A stretch of 64,000 nucleotides of DNA from Natrinema halophilum (GTDB lineage Archaea > Halobacteriota > Halobacteria > Halobacteriales > Natrialbaceae). The position numbers were made by a program, and so were the translations under genes. The notes under the pieces are model-generated. The model was not told the origin of the DNA, searched no databases, and saw only the letters and a list, made by a program, of their open reading frames with translations. Shown piece by piece: positions 1 to 8,059 of this stretch (the stretch's first letter is position 1; the number at the start of each line of letters is the position of its first letter). Where the stretch lies: positions 4,216,001 to 4,280,000 of the forward strand of contig NZ_CP058601.1 of assembly GCF_013402815.2 (NCBI RefSeq), written 5' to 3'.

Positions 1-930
1 GTCGTCGATCGCCGGAACGCGGTGAGCGACCCGCTCTCCGAGATCCGTTGCAAACGTCGAGTCGGCGTCGCGGTCGTAGGCATCCGGATCGGCTTCTCGG
101 TTTTCCGTGCCGTCGCCAGCGAGAAGGCCGTCTGCGTGCGGTCGCAGGTAGAAGCCGCCGGTCGCGTCGTAACACATCGGCTCGGCGAAATCCGCGCCCG
201 CGACGAGAGCCTGGACGCGGTAGGGTTTCATCGCCAGGGAGACGCCCGCGTCCGCGAGCAGGTTCGCCGTTCGGGCGCCGGCGGCTACCAGCACCGCATC
301 GAACTCGCGGGCGTCGCCGTCGGTACGGATCACCCGCGCGGGATCGACTCGAACCTCGACCGGCGTCTCGGTCTCGAGGGTGGCTCCGGAATCGGCCGCC
401 GTGGTCGCGAGAGAGACCGCGTACTCGGTCGGATCGGCGTACCCCGATGCGCCCGCGACCCCCGCGACTTCGATATCTTCGGTTCGCAGCGCGGGAAATC
501 GGTCGGCGAGCGCGTCGCCGTCCATCTCGAGAGCGACGACCCCGTTGTCCTGCATACGTCGGACCTGTTCTCGAATGGCGTCGGCCCGTTCCGTGTCTCC
601 ATCGCGAGCGAACCAGACGTACGGACATTCGACGAACGGGAAGGTGTCGTCGCCCGACAGCGCACGGAATCGCTCGATCGATTCGCTCGCGATTGCAGCG
701 TCGAGACCGCCTGCAAAGGCGTCGTAACAGATACCCGCTGCTCGCCCGGTTGCGCCGCTCGCCACATCGCCGCGGTCGTAAAGCGTGACGTTTGCACCTT
801 CGCGGGTAAGGTCGTACGCTACTGTCGCGCCGACCGCGCCTGCACCGACGATTGCGATTTCGAGGTCTGCGCCCCGCTGGGCGAGCGCGTCTGAGCCGAC
901 GGTCGATTCTGTCCGGCCCGAACCGGTCAT
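1..930 (-). CDS. FAD-dependent oxidoreductase of the D-amino acid oxidase (DAO) family, 3' end outside window
   Basis: The minus strand is open from an ATG at 930 to the window edge, so the C-terminus is missing. After about 22 residues comes a Rossmann FAD-binding motif (IAIVGAGAVGATVAYDL), then a helix and a strand ending in the acidic residue expected to bind the adenosine ribose (LYDRGD), and then SGATGRAAG, the second FAD contact typical of DAO, sarcosine oxidase and glycine oxidase proteins. The family oxidises amines or amino acids in the cytoplasm. The substrate cannot be read from the sequence. The long plus-strand frame over the same bases is an antisense artefact of GC-rich codons. 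Confidence 0.85.
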   Translation of the reverse strand, partial: MTGSGRTESTVGSDALAQRGADLEIAIVGAGAVGATVAYDLTREGANVTLYDRGDVASGATGRAAGICYDAFAGGLDAAIASESIERFRALSGDDTFPFVECPYVWFARDGDTERADAIREQVRRMQDNGVVALEMDGDALADRFPALRTEDIEVAGVAGASGYADPTEYAVSLATTAADSGATLETETPVEVRVDPARVIRTDGDAREFDAVLVAAGARTANLLADAGVSLAMKPYRVQALVAGADFAEPMCYDATGGFYLRPHADGLLAGDGTENREADPDAYDRDADSTFATDLGERVAHRVPAIDD

Positions 931-1143
931 GGCTTGCCACCCACCGGACGGGATCGGTCGAAATGCGTCGAAACACGACCGCCGGTTGATTTCTCGCGTT
1001 CGGGGTCGGCGTTCATAGAACCCATTGTGAGAGCGACCCACTTACGTCTGGGTGGTCGGTACGCGGGTCTTCCACATCGCGATCCGAGCCGTGGGACTTG
1101 CTACTCGGTCGAATACGAAAACCCGAGAGGCGCGCGTGTGAAA

Positions 1144-1319
1144 ACGAGAGACGACGAGAGACCAGCGATGACGGGAGACCAGCGATGACGGGAGACCAGC
1201 GATGACGGGAGACCAGCGATGACGGGAGACCAGCGACGACGAGAGACCAGCGACGACGAGAGACCAGCGACGACGAGAGACCAGCGACGACGGGAGGCCA
1301 GCGATGACGGGAGACTAGC
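1144..1319. repeat. 17-bp tandem repeat, about ten copies
   Basis: The unit accagcgatgacgggag recurs with a strict 17-base period; copies begin at 1161, 1178, 1195, 1212, 1229, 1246, 1263, 1280, 1297 and 1314. Two versions exist, one with gatgacggg and one with gacgacgag, and they are grouped in blocks. Because 17 is not a multiple of three the array is open in several frames and creates false repetitive ORFs. It fills the 400-base gap between the oxidoreductase and the small membrane protein. No other feature is seen there. Confidence 0.9.
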
Positions 1320-1332
1320 CCGAAGGGCCCGC

Positions 1333-1626
1333 TCAAGTGACGTACAGCGAGTACGCGATCACGATAAACCCGGCGAGGACCAGCAAGCTTTCGAGCAAGA
1401 CGCCTCTCATAAGCGGGACGGAAAGCAGTTCGTACAGCATGCCGGCCAGTACGAGCCCGAGCGTCACGAGGCCGAAACCGAGCGCGAGATACCCCAGTGC
1501 CGGCTGTCGCGTTCGCCGATATGCCTTGTACGCGAAGAAGGTGATGATGCCGCCGACGGTGAGGACGAGCGTTTTGACGATCGCAAGCGCGATCGCGGTC
1601 GGCATAGCCGCGGCGTAGAACGACAT
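1333..1626 (-). CDS. small three-helix membrane protein (DUF7521-like)
   Basis: A 97-residue protein with three predicted membrane segments: residues about 6-28, 40-62 and 72-94. A short basic cytoplasmic loop (YKAYRRTRQPA) follows the first helix. The start is the ATG at 1626; a longer frame beginning at 1662 adds residues that look non-coding. Length and layout recall a haloarchaeal family known to me as DUF7521, which often sits beside a winged-helix regulator. No such regulator is visible here. The name is from memory and no function is known. Confidence 0.65.
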   Translation of the reverse strand: MSFYAAAMPTAIALAIVKTLVLTVGGIITFFAYKAYRRTRQPALGYLALGFGLVTLGLVLAGMLYELLSVPLMRGVLLESLLVLAGFIVIAYSLYVT

Positions 1627-1777
1627 GTCTGTTCTCACTCCGATATTCAAGACCTGTACCAAGAACCTTGCCGTTCCTGAAAGCCGTGGTCCGTGCCAGC
1701 CACTCCCACAGTCCGGCGTCGATCAACCCGGTCAGTGTCGCGAACCGTTTTGGTCGTGGCGACCGGAGACGAATTCG

Positions 1778-2017
1778 ATGACTCGACTTGTCGAACTCGA
1801 TGCGACGGGACCGCGAAAACTCGAGGCGTCCGATATCGACGACGTGAATGGCGACATCGCAGTCTGCCGGTGTGGGCTCTCGAACTCGTTTCCCTTTTGC
1901 GACGGGAGCCATCGGCAGACCCGCGACGAAGACGACGAAACGACCTACGTCTACGAGGAGGGACGGCGATGTGAAGTCGAGCGGGTCGTGACGACCGACG
2001 ACGGCGGCGATGCGTGA
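1778..2017 (+). CDS. CDGSH iron-sulfur domain protein
   Basis: A 79-residue acidic protein with one CDGSH motif: CRCGLSNSFPFCDGSH at residues about 28-43. It supplies the three cysteines and one histidine that bind a 2Fe-2S cluster in the mitoNEET/CDGSH family. Such small soluble proteins are thought to act in electron or cluster transfer. The start is the internal ATG at 1778, because the upstream part of the frame is not protein-like. It is transcribed away from the small membrane protein, with a 150-base shared intergenic region. Confidence 0.85.
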   Translation: MTRLVELDATGPRKLEASDIDDVNGDIAVCRCGLSNSFPFCDGSHRQTRDEDDETTYVYEEGRRCEVERVVTTDDGGDA

Positions 2018-2286
2018 ACAATCTCAATATCGGACGACCTACACCAATACCGGATGACGTACGAGATTGGGATTTTCTGGCCTTGTTGAAACCCTCAGCC
2101 GGTGATAGGTTTCGGCGATTCTGCTGAATACACAGAGCGTGTCGGCTATTGACATACTCAATAGATGCGCGGATAGTAGTGGGAACGTATGATTCTCTCT
2201 CGGACGAGGACGGTGGCTCCTCATTCCGGCCGAAATAACACGGCCCACTGCAAGTTTTATCTCGTTCGGGAGTGCGAAACCATGTG
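2018..2286. other. intergenic region
   Basis: No gene is seen. The stretch 2080-2130 (ccttgttgaaaccctcagcc and the bases after it) recalls the ends of haloarchaeal IS5-family elements but has no partner end, so it is not called. Confidence 0.4.
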
Positions 2287-2778
2287 ATGAGCTCACAAGA
2301 CACATCCGTTGAGAATTACGACATTGATCTTGGGAAGCTCGGCGCTAAACTAGAGATTGCCCGGACCGAAAACGAGGCGAACGTCGCTATTGTCGAACAT
2401 ACGCTTCCGCCGCACACGCTCGCCGCCCCACTACACCGACATAGCCGTGAGGACGAAATTTCCTACGTGCTAGAGGGTGAGATGACCGTTCTTGCTGGCG
2501 ACGAGATCTGGACTGTCCCTGCGGACGAGGCTACCGTCAAGGGCCGGAACACCTGGCATACCTTCTGGAACGCGAGTGACGAACCACTTCGTTTCCTCGA
2601 GATTATCGCGCCGGGCGAGTTCTCGGAGTTCTTTGAGGAGATTTCGCATGTTTATCCAGTCGAACCTGCGGACGAAGAGGCACTCGCTCGCTTCGAGGAA
2701 ATCTGCGAGCGGTACAGCTTCGAGGCCGACCTCGAGAGCATTCCGAAGCTCTGCGAGGAACACGACCTCCAAATATAG
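2287..2778 (+). CDS. cupin-domain protein
   Basis: A 163-residue protein with a single cupin barrel. Motif 1 is seen as HRHSREDEISYVLEGEM (residues about 50-66) with the His-x-His, Glu and Gly pattern of a metal site. Motif 2 is around GRNTWHTFWN (about residues 86-95) with the second histidine. The C-terminal 50 residues are helical and acidic and lie outside the cupin fold. Family members include dioxygenases, isomerases and sugar-binding proteins, so the reaction is not assigned. The start at 2287 (ATGAGCTCACAAG) is preferred over an in-frame codon five residues upstream. Confidence 0.8.
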   Translation: MSSQDTSVENYDIDLGKLGAKLEIARTENEANVAIVEHTLPPHTLAAPLHRHSREDEISYVLEGEMTVLAGDEIWTVPADEATVKGRNTWHTFWNASDEPLRFLEIIAPGEFSEFFEEISHVYPVEPADEEALARFEEICERYSFEADLESIPKLCEEHDLQI

Positions 2779-2902
2779 GAGGACCTATCGACCGATTGAC
2801 TTCCACTATCTCCTTGCTGTAGCTATCGTTACATTTCTCACTCCCCAATCACCGGTTGTGATGAATACAACCGCTGTAGTCAGCAGTTCGTTCCTCTCAG
2901 AA

Positions 2903-3230
2903 TTACGGATGTTCACACTCATCGTTTGAAACAGCGAGGCTTCGTTCCAAATTGTGAACGATGCATTTGATCACGAGTTCTCGGAACTGCTTCCACCAAC
3001 GGCGTGAGCGAACGAACGCGCCGAGTTTCTATTTGATTGTCGCATTGACCATCTCGTTCAAGGTTCTGCGATGGTCGAGGTCGCTGTCCAGCCGTGCATT
3101 CTACGCTTTGTGGAGTGGGGTGAATTCCCGATGCTTGAGGAGCGGGCGAATATCTTGGTCACGGGCGATCTGCCGGCGTTTCTGGTCGTTCCTATGTTAT
3201 GTTGTTCGCGCCTGCACGCGACAGAGGCGA
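2903..3230 (-). pseudogene. C-terminal relic of an IS5-family transposase
   Basis: Reverse translation from about 3190 to the stop at 2903-2905 gives a transposase-like tail that includes HREFTPLHKA, NARLDSDLDHRRTLNEM and RRWWKQFRELVIKCIVHN. These are characteristic of the DDE C-terminal end of haloarchaeal IS5-type transposases. Two in-frame stops interrupt it, and the frame breaks again upstream of about 3190. The N-terminal half is absent and no terminal inverted repeats were recognised, so this is a dead fragment. The remaining bases between 2779 and 3339 hold no gene. Confidence 0.8.
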
Positions 3231-3339
3231 AGTGAACACCGGGACGCGGTCGGAACACCGATACGAAGCGGGTGGAATTCCGGTACTGATCGAGACGAGG
3301 GGACTGCGAAAGTGAGGCGACGGGTTGGACCGGCTGCCG

Positions 3340-5883
3340 TCACATCGATCGCGCCGAGTTACAGACGACGAGCGCGCTACTCGCGGCCATCGCGACGGCA
3401 GCAAAGAGTGGATTCAGGAGACCGGCGACTGCGAGCGGAATCGCGACCGCGTTGTAAGCGAACGCCCAGCCGAGATTCTGTCGGATCCGCCTGTGGGCGC
3501 TCGAGGCGACGGCGAACGTCTCGGCGACGGCCTCCAAGTCGTCACCGACGATCACCGCGTCGGCCGCGTCGGTTGCGAGTTTCGTGCCGCCGCCCATCGC
3601 GATCCCGACGTCGGCAGCGGCCAGTGCAGGCGCGTCGTTGCTTCCATCACCAACCATCGCAACCGTCCCGCGGGCGCGAAGTCGGTCGACGGTCTCGGCT
3701 TTCGCCTCGGGCGGGACGCCGGCGAAGACCTCGTCGACGGCGTCGATCGCGCGGAACTGGTCGGCCGCCGGTCCCTCGTCGCCGGTGAGGACGACGATCT
3801 CACGACCGTCGGAGAGCGTCGAAAGTGCCGACTCCAGTTCCTCGCGCGGTTCGTCGCCGACGACGATAGTACCGCGGACCCGTCCCTTCCAGCCGACGGC
3901 GACGGGGACGTCGCCCGCCGCTCGAGCGTCGTCGATCGTCGACTCGAGGGAGTTCGGTATCGCCTGTCCCTGCTCGCGGAGGAAATCGGGGTGACCGACG
4001 AGGATGCGCTCGTCGTCGACGATTCCGCTCACCCCGCGGTCGGCCCGCTCGAACCTGTCGACGGTACTCGCGGCACCCTCGGTGGCGGAATCCGGTGCCG
4101 AGTCGGCGATAGCTGTCGCGATCGGATGGTCGGACAGGGCTTCGACTGCGCCGGCGCGGCGGAGCAAATCGTCGGCCGCCGAGTCGACGACCTGGGCGTC
4201 GTTGGCACCGGTGTCGTCGCCCGCGACGTGTAGCTCTTCGACGGTCATCCGTCCGGTCGTGAGCGTTCCCGTCTTGTCGAGGACGACGACGTCGACGTCC
4301 GGAGCGTCTTCGAATATCGTCTCCGCAGCGACAACGATTCCCCGTTGTGCAGCGTTCTGGACGCCTGCGGCGATCGCAAGCGGCGTTGCGAGTCCGAGCG
4401 CACACGGACAGGAGACGATCACGACCGTCAATCCGACCAGGAGAGCCGTCGACGCACTCGAGCCAGTTGCTAGCAGAACTGTGGCTGTTCCAACGGCGAG
4501 AACGACCACGAGCGGGACGAAGACGGTCGCGAGCTTGTCGGCGAGTCGCTGGACGCCGGGTCGGGCGCTCTGGATCGACCAGAGCAGGGAGACGAGCCGG
4601 TCGTGGGTGCTCTCTGCCTCGTCGCCGACCGCGAGGACGATCGGTGCATCGGTGACGACGGTCCCGCCGCGAACGTAATCGCCCGGCGCTTTTCTGACGG
4701 GGAGCGATTCACCGGTGACGAGCGACTCGTCGACCGCAGCACTTCCCGTTTCGACTTCGCCGTCGAGGGGAACTCGCTCGCCGGGGCGTACGAGCAGGTG
4801 GTCGCCTGGCTTGACGGCCTCGACCGGGACCGTCTCGCCGCTCTCGAGGCGTGCCTCGTCGACTTGCTGTTCGGTCAGCTCCGAGAGCAATCCGGTGGCG
4901 CGACGCTTGACTGACTTCTCGTAGGCGGTCCCTGCGGTGACGACGAGGACGATCGCGACGGTGACGTCGAAGTACAGGTGGCTTTGCCCGAGGACGATCG
5001 CGACGGTACTGTAGCTGTACGATCCCATTGCGGCCGTCGCGACCAGCAGGTCCATGTTCGGCCGTCGGGCCCGGAGGCTGACGTACGCACCGCGGAGGAT
5101 CGGATAGCCCGTATAAAAGAGGATAAACGACGTGAACACCCAGATGTTCGCCGCCAAAAAGCTGCTCTCGTAGCCGCCGAAGTCGGCGACGGGCTCGAGT
5201 CCGAAGTAGGTCGGGTACAGAAACAGGACGTACCACACCATGACCATCATTCCGAAGAAGCCACCGAGCAGGAGCGGCGCGAGTCCGTCGTCGGACTCCG
5301 CGGTACCGTCAGCGGCCGATCGATCGGCGGCGGTGTAGCCGTACCCGGAAACGATGTCCGGGAGGTCGTCGGCCGCGAGCCGATCGGAGTCGTAGACGAT
5401 TCGGATCGTATCCGTCGCGTAGCTGGCCGTCGCACCCAGAATGCCCGCTTCTCGCTCGGTGTTCGTCTCGAGAAACGCCTCGCACGTCGAACAGTGCATG
5501 CCGTCGACTGCGAGATAGGCATCCTCACCGTCGAGGTCGTCGAGGTCGGTGCCCTCGTCCGCCCGTGTCATCCGAGAGCGGAGTTCCGACTCGTCGGGTG
5601 CGTCGTCTGCTTGTTCCAGCGTCCGACTGACCTCGAGACAGCCCCGACAGCAAAACGTGCCGTCCACATCCGGCTCGGTGATCGGGTCCGGTGGCGTTGG
5701 CAGGTCACAGAGGTCACAGGTCTCGGTGTCGGGGTCGGGGTCGGGGTCGGCCGCCGGTACTCCCGCAGTGTCCGCTGTCGGTTCGGTTCCGGTCTCGGTG
5801 CCAGCCGACTGCCTCGCGTTCCGAGTGTCATCCTCCGATGACGATTCGTGCGGTCGCGCGGGTGGGTGTGATTCGTTGCTCAT
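3340..5883 (-). CDS. copper-translocating P1B-type ATPase (CopA/FixI-like)
   Basis: An 847-residue heavy-metal P-type ATPase. N-terminal metal sites are CDLC (56-59) with FCCRGC (77-82), the arrangement of FixI/CcoI ATPases, then an HMA domain with CSTC (131-134). The core has the membrane metal site SCPCALGLATP (CPC about 491-493), the phosphorylation motif DKTGTLTTG (Asp about 537) and GDGSNDAPALAAADVG near 746. CPC with N-terminal CxxC motifs fits Cu(I) transport. It is the last gene of a minus-strand run with the SafE-like gene (2-base gap) and a small membrane protein, divergent from the ba3 oxidase genes. This supports a role in copper supply to the oxidase (inference). The start ATG at 5883 is chosen by coupling; the frame extends upstream only as noise. 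Confidence 0.93.
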   Translation of the reverse strand: MSNESHPPARPHESSSEDDTRNARQSAGTETGTEPTADTAGVPAADPDPDPDTETCDLCDLPTPPDPITEPDVDGTFCCRGCLEVSRTLEQADDAPDESELRSRMTRADEGTDLDDLDGEDAYLAVDGMHCSTCEAFLETNTEREAGILGATASYATDTIRIVYDSDRLAADDLPDIVSGYGYTAADRSAADGTAESDDGLAPLLLGGFFGMMVMVWYVLFLYPTYFGLEPVADFGGYESSFLAANIWVFTSFILFYTGYPILRGAYVSLRARRPNMDLLVATAAMGSYSYSTVAIVLGQSHLYFDVTVAIVLVVTAGTAYEKSVKRRATGLLSELTEQQVDEARLESGETVPVEAVKPGDHLLVRPGERVPLDGEVETGSAAVDESLVTGESLPVRKAPGDYVRGGTVVTDAPIVLAVGDEAESTHDRLVSLLWSIQSARPGVQRLADKLATVFVPLVVVLAVGTATVLLATGSSASTALLVGLTVVIVSCPCALGLATPLAIAAGVQNAAQRGIVVAAETIFEDAPDVDVVVLDKTGTLTTGRMTVEELHVAGDDTGANDAQVVDSAADDLLRRAGAVEALSDHPIATAIADSAPDSATEGAASTVDRFERADRGVSGIVDDERILVGHPDFLREQGQAIPNSLESTIDDARAAGDVPVAVGWKGRVRGTIVVGDEPREELESALSTLSDGREIVVLTGDEGPAADQFRAIDAVDEVFAGVPPEAKAETVDRLRARGTVAMVGDGSNDAPALAAADVGIAMGGGTKLATDAADAVIVGDDLEAVAETFAVASSAHRRIRQNLGWAFAYNAVAIPLAVAGLLNPLFAAVAMAASSALVVCNSARSM

Positions 5884-5885
5884 CG

Positions 5886-6752
5886 TTAGAACGGGGTGGC
5901 AAAGGGGAGCGGGATATGCGGCAGGTGAATACCGTACAGCATCAGTCCGTGTGATAGGGGGATGTATCCGAGAACGAGAAACGCTGCGCCCAGTCCACGG
6001 TGGAGACGAACGCGCGTTTTCGGCGCGATCGATGTCAAGACGGTGCCGTACGCGAACAGCGTCGGGATGGTCCCGAGCCCGAGAACGGCCAGCGAGAGCG
6101 CCCCTCGAGTCGGTGATCCGACCGCGAACGCGTACAGGTAGGCCGGATAGATGATCGGACACGGCATGAATCCGTGGACCGCACCGAGTGCGACGATCCC
6201 CGGCGTCGTCGCGAGTCGATCGATTCGACTCGAGAGCAACTCCGAAAGGCGCCGGAACAGCGCGCCGACGACGGGAAGGTCGTGGCCGGGAACCGCGGTC
6301 CGCCCGCGGACGTAGTAGAGCCCGCTCGCGACGATCGCGATCCCGACGAGGATTCCCGTCGCGCCGCGGACACCGTTGCCGATTTCCGCGACGGCCTCGC
6401 TCGAGGCGACCGTGATCGCACCGAGCAGGCCGAACAGGCCGCCGATGGTCGCGTAGCTGGCCGTTCGTCCGAGGTTGAACAGTGCGTGCTGGCGCACCTC
6501 GTACCCGGTGAGCGTGTCGTCGCGGCGTTTGTCACTCGCCGCCCCGATCCGATCGGCGTACGTCGTCACCAGCGGGCCGCACATCCCCAGGCAGTGTGCA
6601 CCGGCCAGCAACCCGACGACGAAGAGGACGAGTAGATTCACGCGCTCGGAACCGAGGGTTGGCCCCGCAGACGACAGCAACACAGCGGCGACCGACTGCC
6701 GACCGAGTTCGAATACCGCGGCGGTCGAGAGAGGGACTGGTGCGAGCACCAC
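5886..6752 (-). CDS. SafE/UreH-like transmembrane protein linked to oxidase assembly
   Basis: A 288-residue polytopic membrane protein of the sulfite exporter TauE/SafE (UreH-like) type. The first core helix carries LLAGAHCLGMCGPLVTTYADR, and the second half has HGFMPCPIIYPAYLYA. The Cys-rich GxxHCxGMCGP and PCPxxY motifs are the hallmark of the branch found with FixI-type copper ATPases and cytochrome oxidase genes. Six to seven membrane segments are seen. The stop lies two bases before the ATPase start, so the two are probably translated together. Its exact role (metal or redox handling during oxidase maturation) is inferred from family context. Confidence 0.85.
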   Translation of the reverse strand: MVLAPVPLSTAAVFELGRQSVAAVLLSSAGPTLGSERVNLLVLFVVGLLAGAHCLGMCGPLVTTYADRIGAASDKRRDDTLTGYEVRQHALFNLGRTASYATIGGLFGLLGAITVASSEAVAEIGNGVRGATGILVGIAIVASGLYYVRGRTAVPGHDLPVVGALFRRLSELLSSRIDRLATTPGIVALGAVHGFMPCPIIYPAYLYAFAVGSPTRGALSLAVLGLGTIPTLFAYGTVLTSIAPKTRVRLHRGLGAAFLVLGYIPLSHGLMLYGIHLPHIPLPFATPF

Positions 6753-6757
6753 GGGGA

Positions 6758-6967
6758 CTAACTGGCGGTGCCGTTTCCGTGGTGGTCGTCGTGCGATTCA
6801 TCGATCGGCGCCATCGCGATGTAGAGCGAGCCGATAATGATCGCGACGTTGACCGCGCTGACGACGCCGGCGACGACCGAGTTGGTCAGTCCGTAGACGA
6901 GTACGGGAAGGATCGCGAGCAGTCCCGCGCCCGCCGCGAACCGCGGCCCAACTGTCTCAAGGTTCAT
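6758..6967 (-). CDS. small membrane protein associated with cytochrome ba3 oxidase (CbaE-like)
   Basis: A 69-residue protein with two predicted membrane helices (residues about 8-28 and 33-53) and a His/Asp-rich tail (DESHDDHHGNG). It begins with ATG at 6967, 101 bases from the divergent oxidase operon. A TATA-like TATTAAG at about 6993-6999 fits leaderless initiation. Small proteins of this kind are annotated as ba3 oxidase subunits in haloarchaea. The specific name CbaE is recalled and not certain. The histidine-rich tail may bind copper (speculative). Confidence 0.7.
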   Translation of the reverse strand: MNLETVGPRFAAGAGLLAILPVLVYGLTNSVVAGVVSAVNVAIIIGSLYIAMAPIDESHDDHHGNGTAS

Positions 6968-7067
6968 GTTGTCTACTGAGCACGAGGGCTGCTTAATACT
7001 ACAACTTCTTCCCATCGAACGGGAACCAGGGTTGATGGTAAGTCGCGCCCATTCCCTACTCATCCGT

Positions 7068-7271
7068 ATGAGTCCCAGGACAGAACAACGGGAGCCCGAT
7101 CAGGTTCGTGAACTCGGGCACGATGAGTACGATCCGATCGGAACGGCGATCCTGATCGGCATCTACTTCCTGATACTGGTGTTGCTGTGGATATTCATGT
7201 ACTTCGTCGAGTTCCTCGGCAACGGGCCGACCGTCGTCGGGGCGCTCCTGACGGTGGTGGGACTGGCATGA
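7068..7271 (+). CDS. cbaD: ba3-type oxidase small subunit (CbaD-like)
   Basis: A 67-residue protein with an acidic N-terminal 30 residues and a long hydrophobic stretch (residues about 28-66) forming one or two helices. It is the first gene of a tightly overlapping run with subunits II and I; its TGA overlaps the next ATG as ATGA (7268-7271). Position and size match the small subunit preceding subunit II in haloarchaeal ba3 oxidase operons. The start at 7068 is chosen because the upstream 34 codons of the frame run through the promoter region of the divergent gene. Confidence 0.75.
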   Translation: MSPRTEQREPDQVRELGHDEYDPIGTAILIGIYFLILVLLWIFMYFVEFLGNGPTVVGALLTVVGLA

Positions 7272-8059
7272 ATATTCACACCTACGAGAAAGCGTGGCTC
7301 GTCGCGTCGATGTTACTGATCGTCGGCTTCATCGCGACGATTACGTACGGTGCCGTCGGCCCCGGCATCGCGATGATCGACGACGACGGTGGTTCGATCA
7401 ACCCGGACGACATAAACGACCACGAAAAGTTCAGTGAACCCGGCGTCACGCACGTCGGCGGAAACGAGTACGAAGTCGCCGTCGTCGCCCAGGCGTGGGC
7501 GTACATGCCTAGTGAAATCGAGGTCCCGGCGAACAGCGAAGTAACGTTCTACGTGACGAGTCGTGACGTGACGCACAGCTTCACCGTGGTCGGGACGAAC
7601 ATGAACACGATGGTCATCCCCGGTCAGGTGTCGCAGATGACCGTCGAATTCGACGAATCCGGCGAGTACGGCATCCTCTGTAACGAGTATTGCGGCGAGT
7701 ACCACCACACGATGGAAGGGAAACTGAACGTCGTCCCCGAAGACGAGTTCGACATGACCGAACTGTCGGTCGACGCCCCCCGAGAGGTTCAGGCGGGCAA
7801 CGAGACGACGATAACCGCGACTGTGACCGACGGCATGCAGACTGACCTCGAGACGACCGCCACCCTCGAGATCGGCGACCGAACGATCGAACGAGACGTC
7901 ACGATCTCCGGCGCCGGCAGCGAGGACGTCGAGTTCGCGGTCGACACTGCAGAACTCGGCGCGGGCGATCACGACTGGACGGTGACGGTCGACGACCACG
8001 AGGAAAGCGGGACGCTTTCGGTCGTCAACGCGACCGACGGAGGTGACGGCGATGCGTAA
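7268..8059 (+). CDS. cbaB: cytochrome ba3 oxidase subunit II (CuA protein) with C-terminal extra domain
   Basis: A 263-residue subunit II. One N-terminal membrane anchor (about residues 9-33) precedes a cupredoxin domain. CuA ligands are seen as the His in VTHSFTV and as CNEYCGEYHHTM, which gives C-x3-C-x3-H-x2-M. The subunit takes electrons from halocyanin or cytochrome on the outer face and passes them to subunit I. After the CuA domain (from about residue 165) roughly 95 residues of acidic beta-rich sequence form an extra Ig/CARDB-like domain. Subunit II enzymes of the ba3 family usually end soon after the CuA motif, so this extension is unusual. It overlaps CbaD by 4 bases and subunit I by 8 bases. 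Confidence 0.92.
   Translation: MNIHTYEKAWLVASMLLIVGFIATITYGAVGPGIAMIDDDGGSINPDDINDHEKFSEPGVTHVGGNEYEVAVVAQAWAYMPSEIEVPANSEVTFYVTSRDVTHSFTVVGTNMNTMVIPGQVSQMTVEFDESGEYGILCNEYCGEYHHTMEGKLNVVPEDEFDMTELSVDAPREVQAGNETTITATVTDGMQTDLETTATLEIGDRTIERDVTISGAGSEDVEFAVDTAELGAGDHDWTVTVDDHEESGTLSVVNATDGGDGDA

Noticed and set aside
22-894. 290-residue plus-strand frame
   Set aside because: Antisense to the FAD oxidoreductase, whose minus-strand translation has clear motifs.
1144-1319. Possible CRISPR array
   Set aside because: The units follow each other without spacers and the period is only 17 bases.
1013-1912. 299-residue minus-strand frame with repetitive VSRHRW-type sequence
   Set aside because: It reads through the 17-bp tandem repeat and overlaps two real genes; the repetition comes from the DNA array.
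2080-2130. IS-element end
   Set aside because: It resembles haloarchaeal IS ends from memory, but no matching opposite end or target duplication was found.
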